This document shows positions 1 to 5,597 of a DNA stretch of 5,683 bases, one piece after another (positions within the stretch are counted from its first letter, which is position 1; each line of letters begins with the position of its first letter). Under the pieces are notes generated by a model that was given only the letters and a program-made list of their open reading frames with translations, did no database searches and was not told where the DNA came from. Position numbers and translations under genes: made by a program. The DNA is from Acidobacteriota bacterium (GTDB taxonomy: Bacteria > Acidobacteriota > Terriglobia > Bryobacterales > JACQDG01): NCBI GenBank assembly GCA_016201195.1, contig JACQDI010000783.1, forward strand, positions 1 through 5,683, in the 5' to 3' direction.

Positions 1-282
1 ATCCGCACCACCGTGGGCTGGACCCAGCTTGCTTACTACCAACCTCGCTGGTCGGTCTCCGGCGGCTGGGGCGACGATGATCCCAACAACAAGGATCTGC
101 GCGGCATCTCCAACAACAACCTCAACTACCGCCACAACCAGCGGGTCTTCGGCAACGTGGTGTACGACGTGTTCGAGCACGTCAAGGTCGGGTTCGAATA
201 CAACTACCTGCGCACCAACTGGACCAGCGGGGACCTCTACAAGGCTCATCAGGCGATGGGCGTGATTTTCTACTCGTTCTGA
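1..282 (+). CDS. Outer-membrane beta-barrel (porin-like) protein, C-terminal fragment
   Basis: The frame is open from the first base of the window and ends at TGA 280-282, so only the last 93 residues are present. The fragment shows alternating polar and hydrophobic/aromatic strands separated by Asn/Asp/Gly-rich turns (for example GWGDDDPNNKDL), with strands such as FGNVVYDVF and VKVGFEYNYL. It ends in VIFYSF. A C-terminal Phe with alternating hydrophobic residues is the classic BAM-recognised signature of outer-membrane beta-barrels, so an outer-membrane location is well supported. The stop is only 14 bp from the urtA start, which suggests co-transcription. By analogy with FmdC, the porin encoded ahead of the amide/urea binding protein in Methylophilus, it may pass urea or small amides; that role is inference. 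Family membership cannot be settled from the fragment, and a GTG at 13 is not a credible start. Confidence 0.8.
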   Translation: MRTTVGWTQLAYYQPRWSVSGGWGDDDPNNKDLRGISNNNLNYRHNQRVFGNVVYDVFEHVKVGFEYNYLRTNWTSGDLYKAHQAMGVIFYSF

Positions 283-296
283 AAAGGAGAACAAGA

Positions 297-1568
297 ATGG
301 CCACCAAACGAAATAACGGCCCGGCCCCAAGCCGCCGGGACTTTCTGAAAACAACGGCCGCGATGATGGGCGTGGGCGCGGCGGCCGGAACCTTCGGGGG
401 CATTTCCTGCGGCCCGCGCGGCTCGGCCCCCATCAAGGTCGGCATCATGCACTCGCTCAGCGGCACCATGGCCATCAGCGAAACCTCGCTGCGGGACGTG
501 GAGCTGATGGCCATCGAGGAGATCAACGCCAAGGGCGGCGTGCTCGGCCGGCAGATTCAGCCCATCGTCGAGGACCCCGCCTCCGACTGGCCCACCTTCG
601 CCGAGAAGAGCAAGAAGCTGCTGCTGCGCGACGAAGTCTGCTCCGTATTCGGCTGCTGGACCTCGGCCAGCCGCAAGGCGGTGCTCCCGGTGTTCGAGAA
701 AAACAACGGCCTGCTCTGGTACCCCGTGCAATACGAGGGCAACGAGTGCTCGCACAACGTCTTCTACACCGGCGCGGCACCCAACCAGCAGATCGGCCCG
801 GCGGTTACCTGGCTACTGAAGAACCGCGGCAAGAAGTTCTATCTGCTCGGCTCCGATTACGTCTTCCCCCGCACGGCCAACGGCATCATCAAGGGGCAGC
901 TCAAGGCCGAAGGCGGCGAGCTGGTGGGTGAGGAGTACACGCCGCTGGGCCACATGGAGTACAGCACGGTGGTCAACAAGATCAAGTCGGCCAAGCCCGA
1001 GGTGGTTTTCTCGACCATCAACGGCGACAGCAACGTGGCCTTCTACAAGCAGCTCCGCGCCGCCGGCATCACCGCCAACGACATCCCGGTGATGGCGGTG
1101 AGCGTGGCTGAGGATGAAGTGCGCGGCATCGGCGGGGCCGTGGCCGAGGGCCACTATGCAGCGTGGAACTATTTCCAGAGCGTGGATACCCCGGAGAACA
1201 AGGTCTTTGTCGACAAGTTCAGGACCAAGTACGGGAAGGACCGCGTGACCGACGATCCCATCGAGGCCGCCTACTTCCAGGTACACCTGTGGGCGCAGGC
1301 GGTAGCCAAGGCGGGATCGACCGAGGTCGATAAGATCCGCGAAGCCGCGCTAGGCCAGGAATTCAAGGCGCCGGAGGGCATGGTGAGGCTGGACCCGAAG
1401 AACCTGCACACCTGGAAGACGGTGCGCATCGGCAAGATCCGCGCAGACGGCCAGTTCGACGTGGTCTGGGCCACCGACGGTCCCGTACGCCCTGAGCCTT
1501 GGGATAAAATACAATTTCCCAAGCGCGACTGTGACTGGACTCGCGGCGGGACCGTGGAGAACACCTGA
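297..1568 (+). CDS. urtA: Urea ABC transporter, substrate-binding protein UrtA
   Basis: This 423-residue protein is the extracytoplasmic urea (or short-chain amide) receptor of a branched-chain-amino-acid-type (HAAT) ABC importer, Peripla_BP fold. A twin-arginine signal is visible: S-R-R-D-F-L-K at residues 12-18, followed by an Ala/Gly-rich hydrophobic segment (19-35). Cys38 in GGISCG may be a lipidation site, although Gly at -3 is not a standard lipobox residue. The mature domain begins at IKVGIMHSLSG (46-56). Family hallmarks are FGCWTSASRKAVLPVFE (118-134), LLWYPVQYEGNE (139-150) and PNQQI (162-166), which separate UrtA/FmdD from LivJ-type amino-acid receptors. Length is normal for UrtA. 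The start is fixed by AAGGAG at 284-289, 7 nt before ATG. It is the first urt gene and is separated from urtB by a hairpin repeat. A short-chain amide specificity (FmdD-like) cannot be excluded from sequence alone. Confidence 0.95.
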   Translation: MATKRNNGPAPSRRDFLKTTAAMMGVGAAAGTFGGISCGPRGSAPIKVGIMHSLSGTMAISETSLRDVELMAIEEINAKGGVLGRQIQPIVEDPASDWPTFAEKSKKLLLRDEVCSVFGCWTSASRKAVLPVFEKNNGLLWYPVQYEGNECSHNVFYTGAAPNQQIGPAVTWLLKNRGKKFYLLGSDYVFPRTANGIIKGQLKAEGGELVGEEYTPLGHMEYSTVVNKIKSAKPEVVFSTINGDSNVAFYKQLRAAGITANDIPVMAVSVAEDEVRGIGGAVAEGHYAAWNYFQSVDTPENKVFVDKFRTKYGKDRVTDDPIEAAYFQVHLWAQAVAKAGSTEVDKIREAALGQEFKAPEGMVRLDPKNLHTWKTVRIGKIRADGQFDVVWATDGPVRPEPWDKIQFPKRDCDWTRGGTVENT

Positions 1569-1576
1569 GTTGATTG

Positions 1577-1637
1577 GCCACAGAGACACAGAGACACGGA
1601 GAAATGATTTCCCTTTGTGCCTCTGTGGCCCTGTGGC
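1577..1637. repeat. Imperfect inverted repeat (CACAGAGACACAGAG type) between urtA and urtB
   Basis: The left arm 1577-1604 begins GCCACAGAGACACAGAG. The right arm 1608-1637 ends CTCTGTGGCCCTGTGGC. They are imperfect reverse complements around a 3-nt spacer (TGA, 1605-1607). Reading inward from the outer ends, 18 of the first 21 positions pair in Watson-Crick fashion; then two G-T wobbles, two pairs, a mismatch and a two-base bulge precede a final AAA/TTT match. The left arm also holds two tandem CACAGAGA units (1579-1594, offset by 8). The element fills nearly all of the 75-bp gap. From memory, similar CACAGAGACACAGAG sequences recur as dispersed intergenic repeats in many environmental bacterial genomes; I cannot test that here. 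It has no U-tract, so it is not a standard intrinsic terminator. In mRNA it would make a strong stem ending 6 nt before the urtB ATG. Confidence 0.8.
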
Positions 1638-1643
1638 ATTGCT

Positions 1644-2558
1644 ATGACGTCGACGACCTTTCTGCTGGGCCAGCTCTTCAACGGCCTTAGCTACTGCTCC
1701 ATTCTTCTGCTCATCGCTCTCGGCCTGGCTATCACCTTCGGCCTGATGGGCGTCATCAATATGGCCCACGGCGAGCTGATGATGCTGGGATCCTACGCTG
1801 CGTACGTCCTGCAAAACTACTTCGCAAAACAACTTGCCGCGCAGTATTTCGGCTGGTACTTCGTCCTGGCGCTGCCGCTGGCCTTTGTCGTATCCGGGCT
1901 GGCCGGCCTGCTGCTCGAGCGTTCCCTGATCCGCCGCCTCTACGGACGGCCGCTCGAAACGTTGCTCGCCACCTGGGGCGTCAGCCTGATCCTTCAGCAG
2001 TTGATGCGCCAGATCTTCGGCGCCAACAACGTGGACGTGAGAAGTCCCGGCTGGCTGATGGGGCGCTGGCACGTTGCCGCTGGCCTGGAGCTTCCCCACC
2101 TGCGCCTGTTCATCATCGCATTTACAAGTACATGCCTCTTCCTGATGTATGCATTGCTGTTCCGCACCGCGCTCGGCCTGCGGATCCGGGCGGTGACGCA
2201 GAACCGCGACATGAGCGCCTGCCTTGGCGTTCCCACCCGGAAGGTGGATGCCTACACCTTCGCCCTGGGTTCGGGCCTGGCGGGCTTCGCCGGCTGCATC
2301 CTCAGCCTGATGGGCTCGGTCGGGCCCAATAGCGGCCAGAATTACATCGTGGACGCCTTCATGGTAGTGGTGCTGGGAGGCGTGGGCAAGCTGGCCGGAG
2401 CCATCGCCGGCAGCTTCGTCATCGGCCAGACCAACGTGCTGTTCGAGTCATTCAGCACCGCCACCATGGGCAAGGTCATGGTCTTCACGCTGGTCATTCT
2501 TTTTCTGCAATGGAAGCCCTCCGGGGTGTTCCCGTCCAAGGTTCGGAGCCTCGATTGA
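1644..2558 (+). CDS. urtB: Urea ABC transporter, permease subunit UrtB
   Basis: This 304-residue polytopic inner-membrane protein is one of the two permeases (LivH-like, BPD_transp_2 family) that form the urea translocation path with UrtC. The N-terminus LFNGLSYCSILLLIALGLAITFGL is followed by FGLMGVINMAHGELMMLGSY at 32-51, a hallmark of UrtB. A cytoplasmic coupling loop with LRIRAVTQNRDMSACLG at 179-195 contacts the ATPases in this family. GSVGPNSGQNYIVDAFMVVVLGGVGKLAGA lies near the C-terminus. I chose ATG 1644 because it gives the family's usual N-terminus. An in-frame GTG at 1617 would add nine residues encoded inside the right arm of the intergenic repeat and is rejected. Unusually, no Shine-Dalgarno sequence precedes 1644, so translation may be weak or may depend on folding of the repeat. 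The gene overlaps the urtC start by 4 nt. Confidence 0.94.
   Translation: MTSTTFLLGQLFNGLSYCSILLLIALGLAITFGLMGVINMAHGELMMLGSYAAYVLQNYFAKQLAAQYFGWYFVLALPLAFVVSGLAGLLLERSLIRRLYGRPLETLLATWGVSLILQQLMRQIFGANNVDVRSPGWLMGRWHVAAGLELPHLRLFIIAFTSTCLFLMYALLFRTALGLRIRAVTQNRDMSACLGVPTRKVDAYTFALGSGLAGFAGCILSLMGSVGPNSGQNYIVDAFMVVVLGGVGKLAGAIAGSFVIGQTNVLFESFSTATMGKVMVFTLVILFLQWKPSGVFPSKVRSLD
2545..2548 (+). promoter_or_regulatory. Ribosome binding site that fixes the TTG start of urtC
   Basis: GGAG lies 6 nt before TTG 2555, inside the last codons of urtB. The alternative ATG at 2510 has only CATTCTTTTTCTGCA in front of it, with no purine-rich site. This favours a TTG start, with the TTGA overlap giving stop-start translational coupling to urtB. 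Confidence 0.6.
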
Positions 2559-3652
2559 AATCGCGACTCTCCAGGGAGTGGGTCGTATTCGCGGTCGTGC
2601 TGGCGGTTTTTCTGTTCCTGGCCCCCGCCACTATGTCGGCCTTTCGCCTCAACCTGCTGGGGAAATTCCTGGCGCTGGCCATCCTCGCCCTGGGCATCGA
2701 CCTGATCTGGGGCTACACGGGCATCCTCAGCCTGGGGCACGGCGTGTTCTTCGGCATCGGCGGCTATTCGATGGCCATGTACCTGAAGCTGAGTGTCGGC
2801 ACCGCTGGCACCTATCAATCCGATCTGCCGGATTTCATGGTCTGGAACGGCCTGAAGCAACTGCCCTGGTTCTGGAAACCGATGGCCTACTTCCCGGTGG
2901 CGCTGCTATCGGCCATCCTGCTGCCGGCCCTGGTGGCAACCATCCTGGGGCTGCTGACCTTTCGCAGCAGGGTGCAGGGCGTGTACTTCTCCATCATCAC
3001 CCAGGCCCTGGCCCTGGCGGGAAGCCTGCTGCTGATCGGCCAGCAGCCGTACACGGGCGGCACCAACGGGATTACGGATTACAAAGACCTTCTCGGTTTT
3101 TCGCTCGCCTCCAAGAAGACCCAAACGGGCCTCTACGTGATCACCGTGCTGTGCCTGGCGGGCTGTTACCTCTTTTGCCGCTGGCTGGTCCGCTCCAAGC
3201 TGGGCCGCGTTCTGGCCGCCATCCGCGACGCCGAGAACCGGCTGCGGTTCTTCGCCTACGACTCGGTGATGTTCAAGGTCTTCGTCTTCGCTATCTCAGG
3301 GTCGCTGGCCGGGCTGGCTGGAGCGCTGTTTGTGCCCCAGGTGGGGATCATCTCCCCTTCCAACATCGGCATCGTGCCCTCCATCGAGATGGCCATCTGG
3401 GTTGCCGTGGGCGGCCGCGGCACCCTTTCGGGCGCGGTGCTGGGCGCGCTGGTCGTAAACAGCGCCAAGAGCGCGTTCAGCGAGTCGTTTCCCGAATACT
3501 GGCTGTATTTTCTGGGGCTGCTGTTTGTGGGCGTCGTGCTGTTTTTCCCCGACGGGGGTGTCGGGCTTCTGAGGAGACTGTGGAATGCCGGAGTCCATCA
3601 TTTACCTGGAAGGCGTGACCGTCAGCTTCGACGGCTTCAAAGCGCTGAGTAA
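2555..3652 (+). CDS. urtC: Urea ABC transporter, permease subunit UrtC
   Basis: This 365-residue polytopic membrane protein is the LivM-like second permease. Starting at TTG 2555, it has a first hydrophobic segment (about 9-25), then AFRLNLLGK (29-37), a membrane segment (38-52) and GYTGILSLGHGVFFGIGGY (53-71), a strong UrtC signature. The coupling loop AIRDAENRLRFF is at 222-233, and further membrane segments end in LLFVGVVLFFPDGGVGLL. TTG is preferred over ATG 2510 because of its GGAG site and 4-nt overlap with urtB; ATG 2510 would add 15 residues lying wholly within the urtB reading region. The 3' end is odd: the frame runs 68 nt into urtD, so residues 344-365 (a tail rich in Arg, His and Gln) are an out-of-frame reading of the urtD start. 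Most UrtC proteins, as I recall them, end soon after the FFP-G-GL motif. The core is intact and should be functional. Confidence 0.93.
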   Translation: MKSRLSREWVVFAVVLAVFLFLAPATMSAFRLNLLGKFLALAILALGIDLIWGYTGILSLGHGVFFGIGGYSMAMYLKLSVGTAGTYQSDLPDFMVWNGLKQLPWFWKPMAYFPVALLSAILLPALVATILGLLTFRSRVQGVYFSIITQALALAGSLLLIGQQPYTGGTNGITDYKDLLGFSLASKKTQTGLYVITVLCLAGCYLFCRWLVRSKLGRVLAAIRDAENRLRFFAYDSVMFKVFVFAISGSLAGLAGALFVPQVGIISPSNIGIVPSIEMAIWVAVGGRGTLSGAVLGALVVNSAKSAFSESFPEYWLYFLGLLFVGVVLFFPDGGVGLLRRLWNAGVHHLPGRRDRQLRRLQSAE

Positions 3653-4352
3653 CCTGAATTTCATCGTCGACCAGGGCGAGCTGCGCGTGGTGATCGGCCC
3701 CAACGGCGCCGGTAAGACCACGCTGCTCGACGTGATCTGCGGCAAAGTCCGGCCCGCCGAAGGGCGCGTGATCTTCGGCGACATGACCGACATCTGCTCG
3801 CTCACCGAGCACCAGATCGCCAAACTCGGCATCGGTCGCAAGTTCCAGACCCCGTCCATCTTCAAGAACCTGACCGTGCACCAGAACCTGGAGCTGGCCT
3901 GCCGCCAGGAAAGCAAAGGGGTGTTCGCCACCTTGTTCGCCGAGCCGCCCAAGGGCATGCAGGAAAAGATCGACTCGGTGCTCGAAACCGTGGGGCTGAC
4001 CGAGAAGGCTTCGCACCAGGCCGGATCGCTCTCTCACGGCGAAAAGCAGTGGCTGGAAATCGCCATGGTCATCATGCAGGACCCCAAGCTGATGCTGGTC
4101 GATGAGCCGGTGGCCGGCATGACCGGCAAGGAGACTGAGAAAACCGGGGAGCTGCTGCAAGCCATTGCCGGCCAGCGGTCCGTGGTGGTGATCGAGCACG
4201 ATATGGTTTTCGTCCGGCAGATCGCCCGGAAGATCACCGTTTTGCACGAAGGCGCGGTGCTCTGCGAAGGGCCGCTCGAAAAGGTGCAAAGCGACCCGCG
4301 GGTGGCCGAGATCTACCTGGGGCGGGAGGCCAAAGACCATGCCGGCCACTGA
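3585..4352 (+). CDS. urtD: Urea ABC transporter, ATP-binding subunit UrtD
   Basis: This 255-residue cytoplasmic ATPase is the LivG-like subunit that powers urea import together with UrtE. All nucleotide-binding motifs are present: Walker A GPNGAGKTT (38-46), Q-loop Gln88 in GRKFQTPSIF, ABC signature LSHGEKQ (149-155), Walker B LMLVDEP (169-175) and the switch His205 in VVVIEHDM. GRKFQTPSIFKNLTV and LSHGEKQWLEI are typical of UrtD rather than of LivG, whose signature is usually LSYGQQR-like. GAGGAG at 3571-3576, 8 nt before ATG, fixes the start even though it lies inside the urtC reading frame. The 3' end overlaps urtE by 14 nt, so urtC, urtD and urtE are probably translated in a coupled way. 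The length is normal for the family. Confidence 0.96.
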   Translation: MPESIIYLEGVTVSFDGFKALSNLNFIVDQGELRVVIGPNGAGKTTLLDVICGKVRPAEGRVIFGDMTDICSLTEHQIAKLGIGRKFQTPSIFKNLTVHQNLELACRQESKGVFATLFAEPPKGMQEKIDSVLETVGLTEKASHQAGSLSHGEKQWLEIAMVIMQDPKLMLVDEPVAGMTGKETEKTGELLQAIAGQRSVVVIEHDMVFVRQIARKITVLHEGAVLCEGPLEKVQSDPRVAEIYLGREAKDHAGH

Positions 4353-5049
4353 TCTCTTGACGATCGATCGCCTCAATGTCTACTACGCAGAGAGCCACAT
4401 CCTGCGCGACGTAAGCCTCACCGTGCCCGAGCACAAGGTGGCCTGCCTGATGGGCCGCAACGGCGCGGGCAAGACCACGCTGCTGAAGAGCGTCATGGGC
4501 CTGCTCCCCGCCCGCTCCGGGCAGGTCCAGTTCGCCGGCGAGAACATCACCACCCGGTGCCCCGACGAGCGCGCCCGGCGCGGCATGGGCTACGTCCCCC
4601 AGGGCCGCGAAATCTTTCCGACGTTGACCGTGCAGGAAAATCTGGTTCTCGGCCTGCTCGCCGCCAAACAGCCCAAGAACGGTATCCCGGACGAAATCTT
4701 CCACTTGTTCCCTATTCTCAAGACCATGCTGAAGCGCCGCGGCGGCGACCTGAGCGGCGGCCAGCAGCAGCAGCTCGCGCTGGCCCGCGCCATGCTCTCC
4801 CATCCCAGGCTCCTGCTGCTCGATGAGCCCACTGAAGGAATCCAGCCCTCCATCATCGACGAAATCGAAGACGTCATCACCCGCATCAAGGAGCAGAAGG
4901 CCGTCTCGATCCTGCTGGTCGAGCAATACCTGGAATTCGCCTGGCGGCTGGCCGACTTTTACTACATCATGGAAAAGGGCTCCATCGTGGCCCACGGCAC
5001 CACCGAGGAGCTGAGCGAGGAAGTGGCCCACCGGCATTTGGCGATTTAG
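4339..5049 (+). CDS. urtE: Urea ABC transporter, ATP-binding subunit UrtE
   Basis: This 236-residue cytoplasmic ATPase is the LivF-like partner of UrtD. Motifs: Walker A GRNGAGKTT (39-47), Q-loop Gln88 in YVPQGREIFPTLTV, signature LSGGQQQ (138-144), Walker B LLLLDEP (158-164) followed by TEGIQPSII, which is typical of UrtE. The switch position is Gln196 in LLVEQYLEFA, where most ABC ATPases have His; Gln is usual in the LivF/UrtE branch, so this is not a defect. GGGAGG at 4324-4329, 9 nt before ATG, supports the start, which overlaps urtD by 14 nt. The C-terminus ...HRHLAI matches the usual UrtE ending, so the gene appears full length. Its last 83 nt are overlapped on the other strand by the extended toxin frame. 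It is the last gene of the operon visible here, and no urease genes follow. Confidence 0.96.
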   Translation: MPATDLLTIDRLNVYYAESHILRDVSLTVPEHKVACLMGRNGAGKTTLLKSVMGLLPARSGQVQFAGENITTRCPDERARRGMGYVPQGREIFPTLTVQENLVLGLLAAKQPKNGIPDEIFHLFPILKTMLKRRGGDLSGGQQQQLALARAMLSHPRLLLLDEPTEGIQPSIIDEIEDVITRIKEQKAVSILLVEQYLEFAWRLADFYYIMEKGSIVAHGTTEELSEEVAHRHLAI

Positions 5050-5299
5050 CCCACATCCGAAGCACCTTGACGACCTTCACTTCGTCGAGGATCTGATAGA
5101 CCAGCCGATGCTGGATGTTGATGCGGCGTGAGTATGCGCCGGCAAGGTCGCCCACGAGTTTTTCGTAGCGTGGCGGAGTCTGGTAGGGGTTCCGGGCGAG
5201 GATCGTCAGCAATTCTTCCACCTTGGGGCGCAACCCGGCTCCGGCGACTTTTTTTGCGTCCTTCTGGGCCTGGGCGGTGTAGACAATCCGCCAGGTCAC
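4967..5299 (-). CDS. YoeB/Txe-family mRNA interferase toxin with a replaced C-terminus (possibly inactive)
   Basis: This is a RelE-superfamily ribosome-dependent endoribonuclease of the Txe/YoeB branch. The start is GTG 5299, which overlaps the antitoxin TGA (GTGA) and has AAGGAA at 5313-5308, 8 nt upstream. The protein begins MTWRIVYTAQAQKDAKK. Core motifs are NPYQTPPRYEKLVGDLAGAY (37-56) and SRRINIQHRLVYQ (57-69). Glu46 and Arg65 fall at the positions numbered E46 and R65 in E. coli YoeB. Close family members, as I recall them, end VLRMWTHYE, but here VLRMW (79-83) runs into AKSPNAGG and on to residue 110. The His/Tyr pair equivalent to YoeB His83-Tyr84 is absent; Lys85 and Ser86 stand there. 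The 27 extra residues are an antisense reading of urtE. The usual family length is about 84-90 residues. The toxin may therefore be inactive or attenuated. Identity of the core is secure; activity is not. Confidence 0.85.
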   Translation of the reverse strand: MTWRIVYTAQAQKDAKKVAGAGLRPKVEELLTILARNPYQTPPRYEKLVGDLAGAYSRRINIQHRLVYQILDEVKVVKVLRMWAKSPNAGGPLPRSAPRWCRGPRWSPFP

Positions 5300-5538
5300 C
5301 ACTTCAGTTCCTTCGCGCACTCCTTGAGCGGGGCTTTCATACCCTTGCGGATCGATTCTCGCATCCCCGGAATGGACAACAGGTAGAGAGTCTCTTGAAT
5401 AGCTCGCCAGTCCTCTTCGGCCAGCAGCACCGCCTTGTTGCGCTTGCCACTGATCAGAATCGGTTCATGCGACGACCGCGTTTCATCCACCAGCCGGTAA
5501 AGCTTCGCCCTCGCTTGACTCGCGGTCAGTGTGGTCAT
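5296..5538 (-). CDS. YefM/Phd-family antitoxin
   Basis: This 80-residue protein is the antidote and DNA-binding autorepressor of the YoeB-like toxin encoded just downstream. It opens MTTLTASQARAKLYRLVDET (1-20), the Phd/YefM N-terminal DNA-binding/dimerisation motif. It continues HEPILISGKRNKAVLLAEEDW (24-44), typical of the family, and ends with a charged helical toxin-binding tail, RESIRKGMKAPLKECAKELKW (60-80). ATG 5538 is chosen because it gives the normal family N-terminus and sits just after a good promoter. The same frame is open upstream to 5658, but those residues do not resemble the family and would run through the promoter. No Shine-Dalgarno sequence is seen, which fits a leaderless message. 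The stop TGA (5298-5296) overlaps the toxin GTG by 2 bases, giving translational coupling. The antitoxin looks intact. Confidence 0.9.
   Translation of the reverse strand: MTTLTASQARAKLYRLVDETRSSHEPILISGKRNKAVLLAEEDWRAIQETLYLLSIPGMRESIRKGMKAPLKECAKELKW
5308..5313 (-). promoter_or_regulatory. Ribosome binding site for the toxin, inside the antitoxin gene
   Basis: Read on the - strand this is AAGGAA, 8 nt before GTG 5299 and 5 nt before GTG 5302. It supports a toxin start at the stop-start overlap with the antitoxin rather than at GTG 5320, which lies upstream of this site. Confidence 0.5.
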
Positions 5539-5544
5539 GGAATA

Positions 5545-5573
5545 ATCGTACGATATTTCGTACGTGTTGACAA
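5545..5573 (-). promoter_or_regulatory. Sigma70-type promoter of the toxin-antitoxin operon
   Basis: On the - strand, TTGTCA (5573-5568; 5 of 6 match to TTGACA) is followed after exactly 17 nt by TACGAT (5550-5545; 4 of 6 match to TATAAT). Transcription would start about 6-7 nt further on, at about 5539-5538, which is at the antitoxin ATG itself. The region is visibly AT-richer than its surroundings. Supported by spacing and position only. Confidence 0.6.
5546..5565. promoter_or_regulatory. Probable antitoxin operator: two CGTACG palindromes 12 bp apart
   Basis: CGTACG occurs at 5547-5552 and 5559-5564, with the centres 12 bp apart. Together they form a larger inverted repeat (CGTACGA ... 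TCGTACG, arms 5547-5553 and 5558-5564). They cover the -10 element and most of the spacer of the TA promoter. E. coli YefM binds paired palindromes with a TGTACA core of similar spacing. By analogy this is where the antitoxin, with the toxin as co-repressor, would block transcription. Confidence 0.65.
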
Positions 5574-5597
5574 GTGGAAGTGCCTCGGGCGCTGAAT

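Noticed and set aside
1576..1643. Intergenic hairpin as an intrinsic terminator after urtA
   Set aside because: No run of T follows the stem, and urtB-E continue directly downstream with no other promoter evident.
1350..2099. - strand frame (249 codons) across urtA-urtB
   Set aside because: Runs through the ends of two real genes and the repeat; composition is that of a complement shadow.
2578..3618. + strand frame (346 codons) inside urtC
   Set aside because: Alternative-frame reading of a gene with clear UrtC motifs; Pro/Gly/Arg/His-rich and without any family feature.
3477..4376. Long - strand frame (299 codons) opposite urtD
   Set aside because: It is fully antisense to a clear ABC ATPase gene; its His/Asp/Leu-rich composition is typical of the complement of a high-GC gene and no family motif is visible.
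4924..4935. Gln instead of His at the UrtE switch position as a sign of a dead ATPase
   Set aside because: VEQ at this position is normal in the LivF/UrtE branch, and all other motifs are intact.
4234..5037. Long - strand frame (267 codons) opposite urtE
   Set aside because: Antisense shadow of urtE with no recognisable domain.
5066..5089. Hairpin CTTGACGA / TCGTCGAG as a terminator for urtE
   Set aside because: The stem has one mismatch and no U-tract on either side, and it lies within conserved toxin codons; coding sequence explains it.
5128..5595. + strand frame (155 codons) across the toxin-antitoxin region
   Set aside because: Antisense to two well-supported TA genes and their promoter; no recognisable motif.
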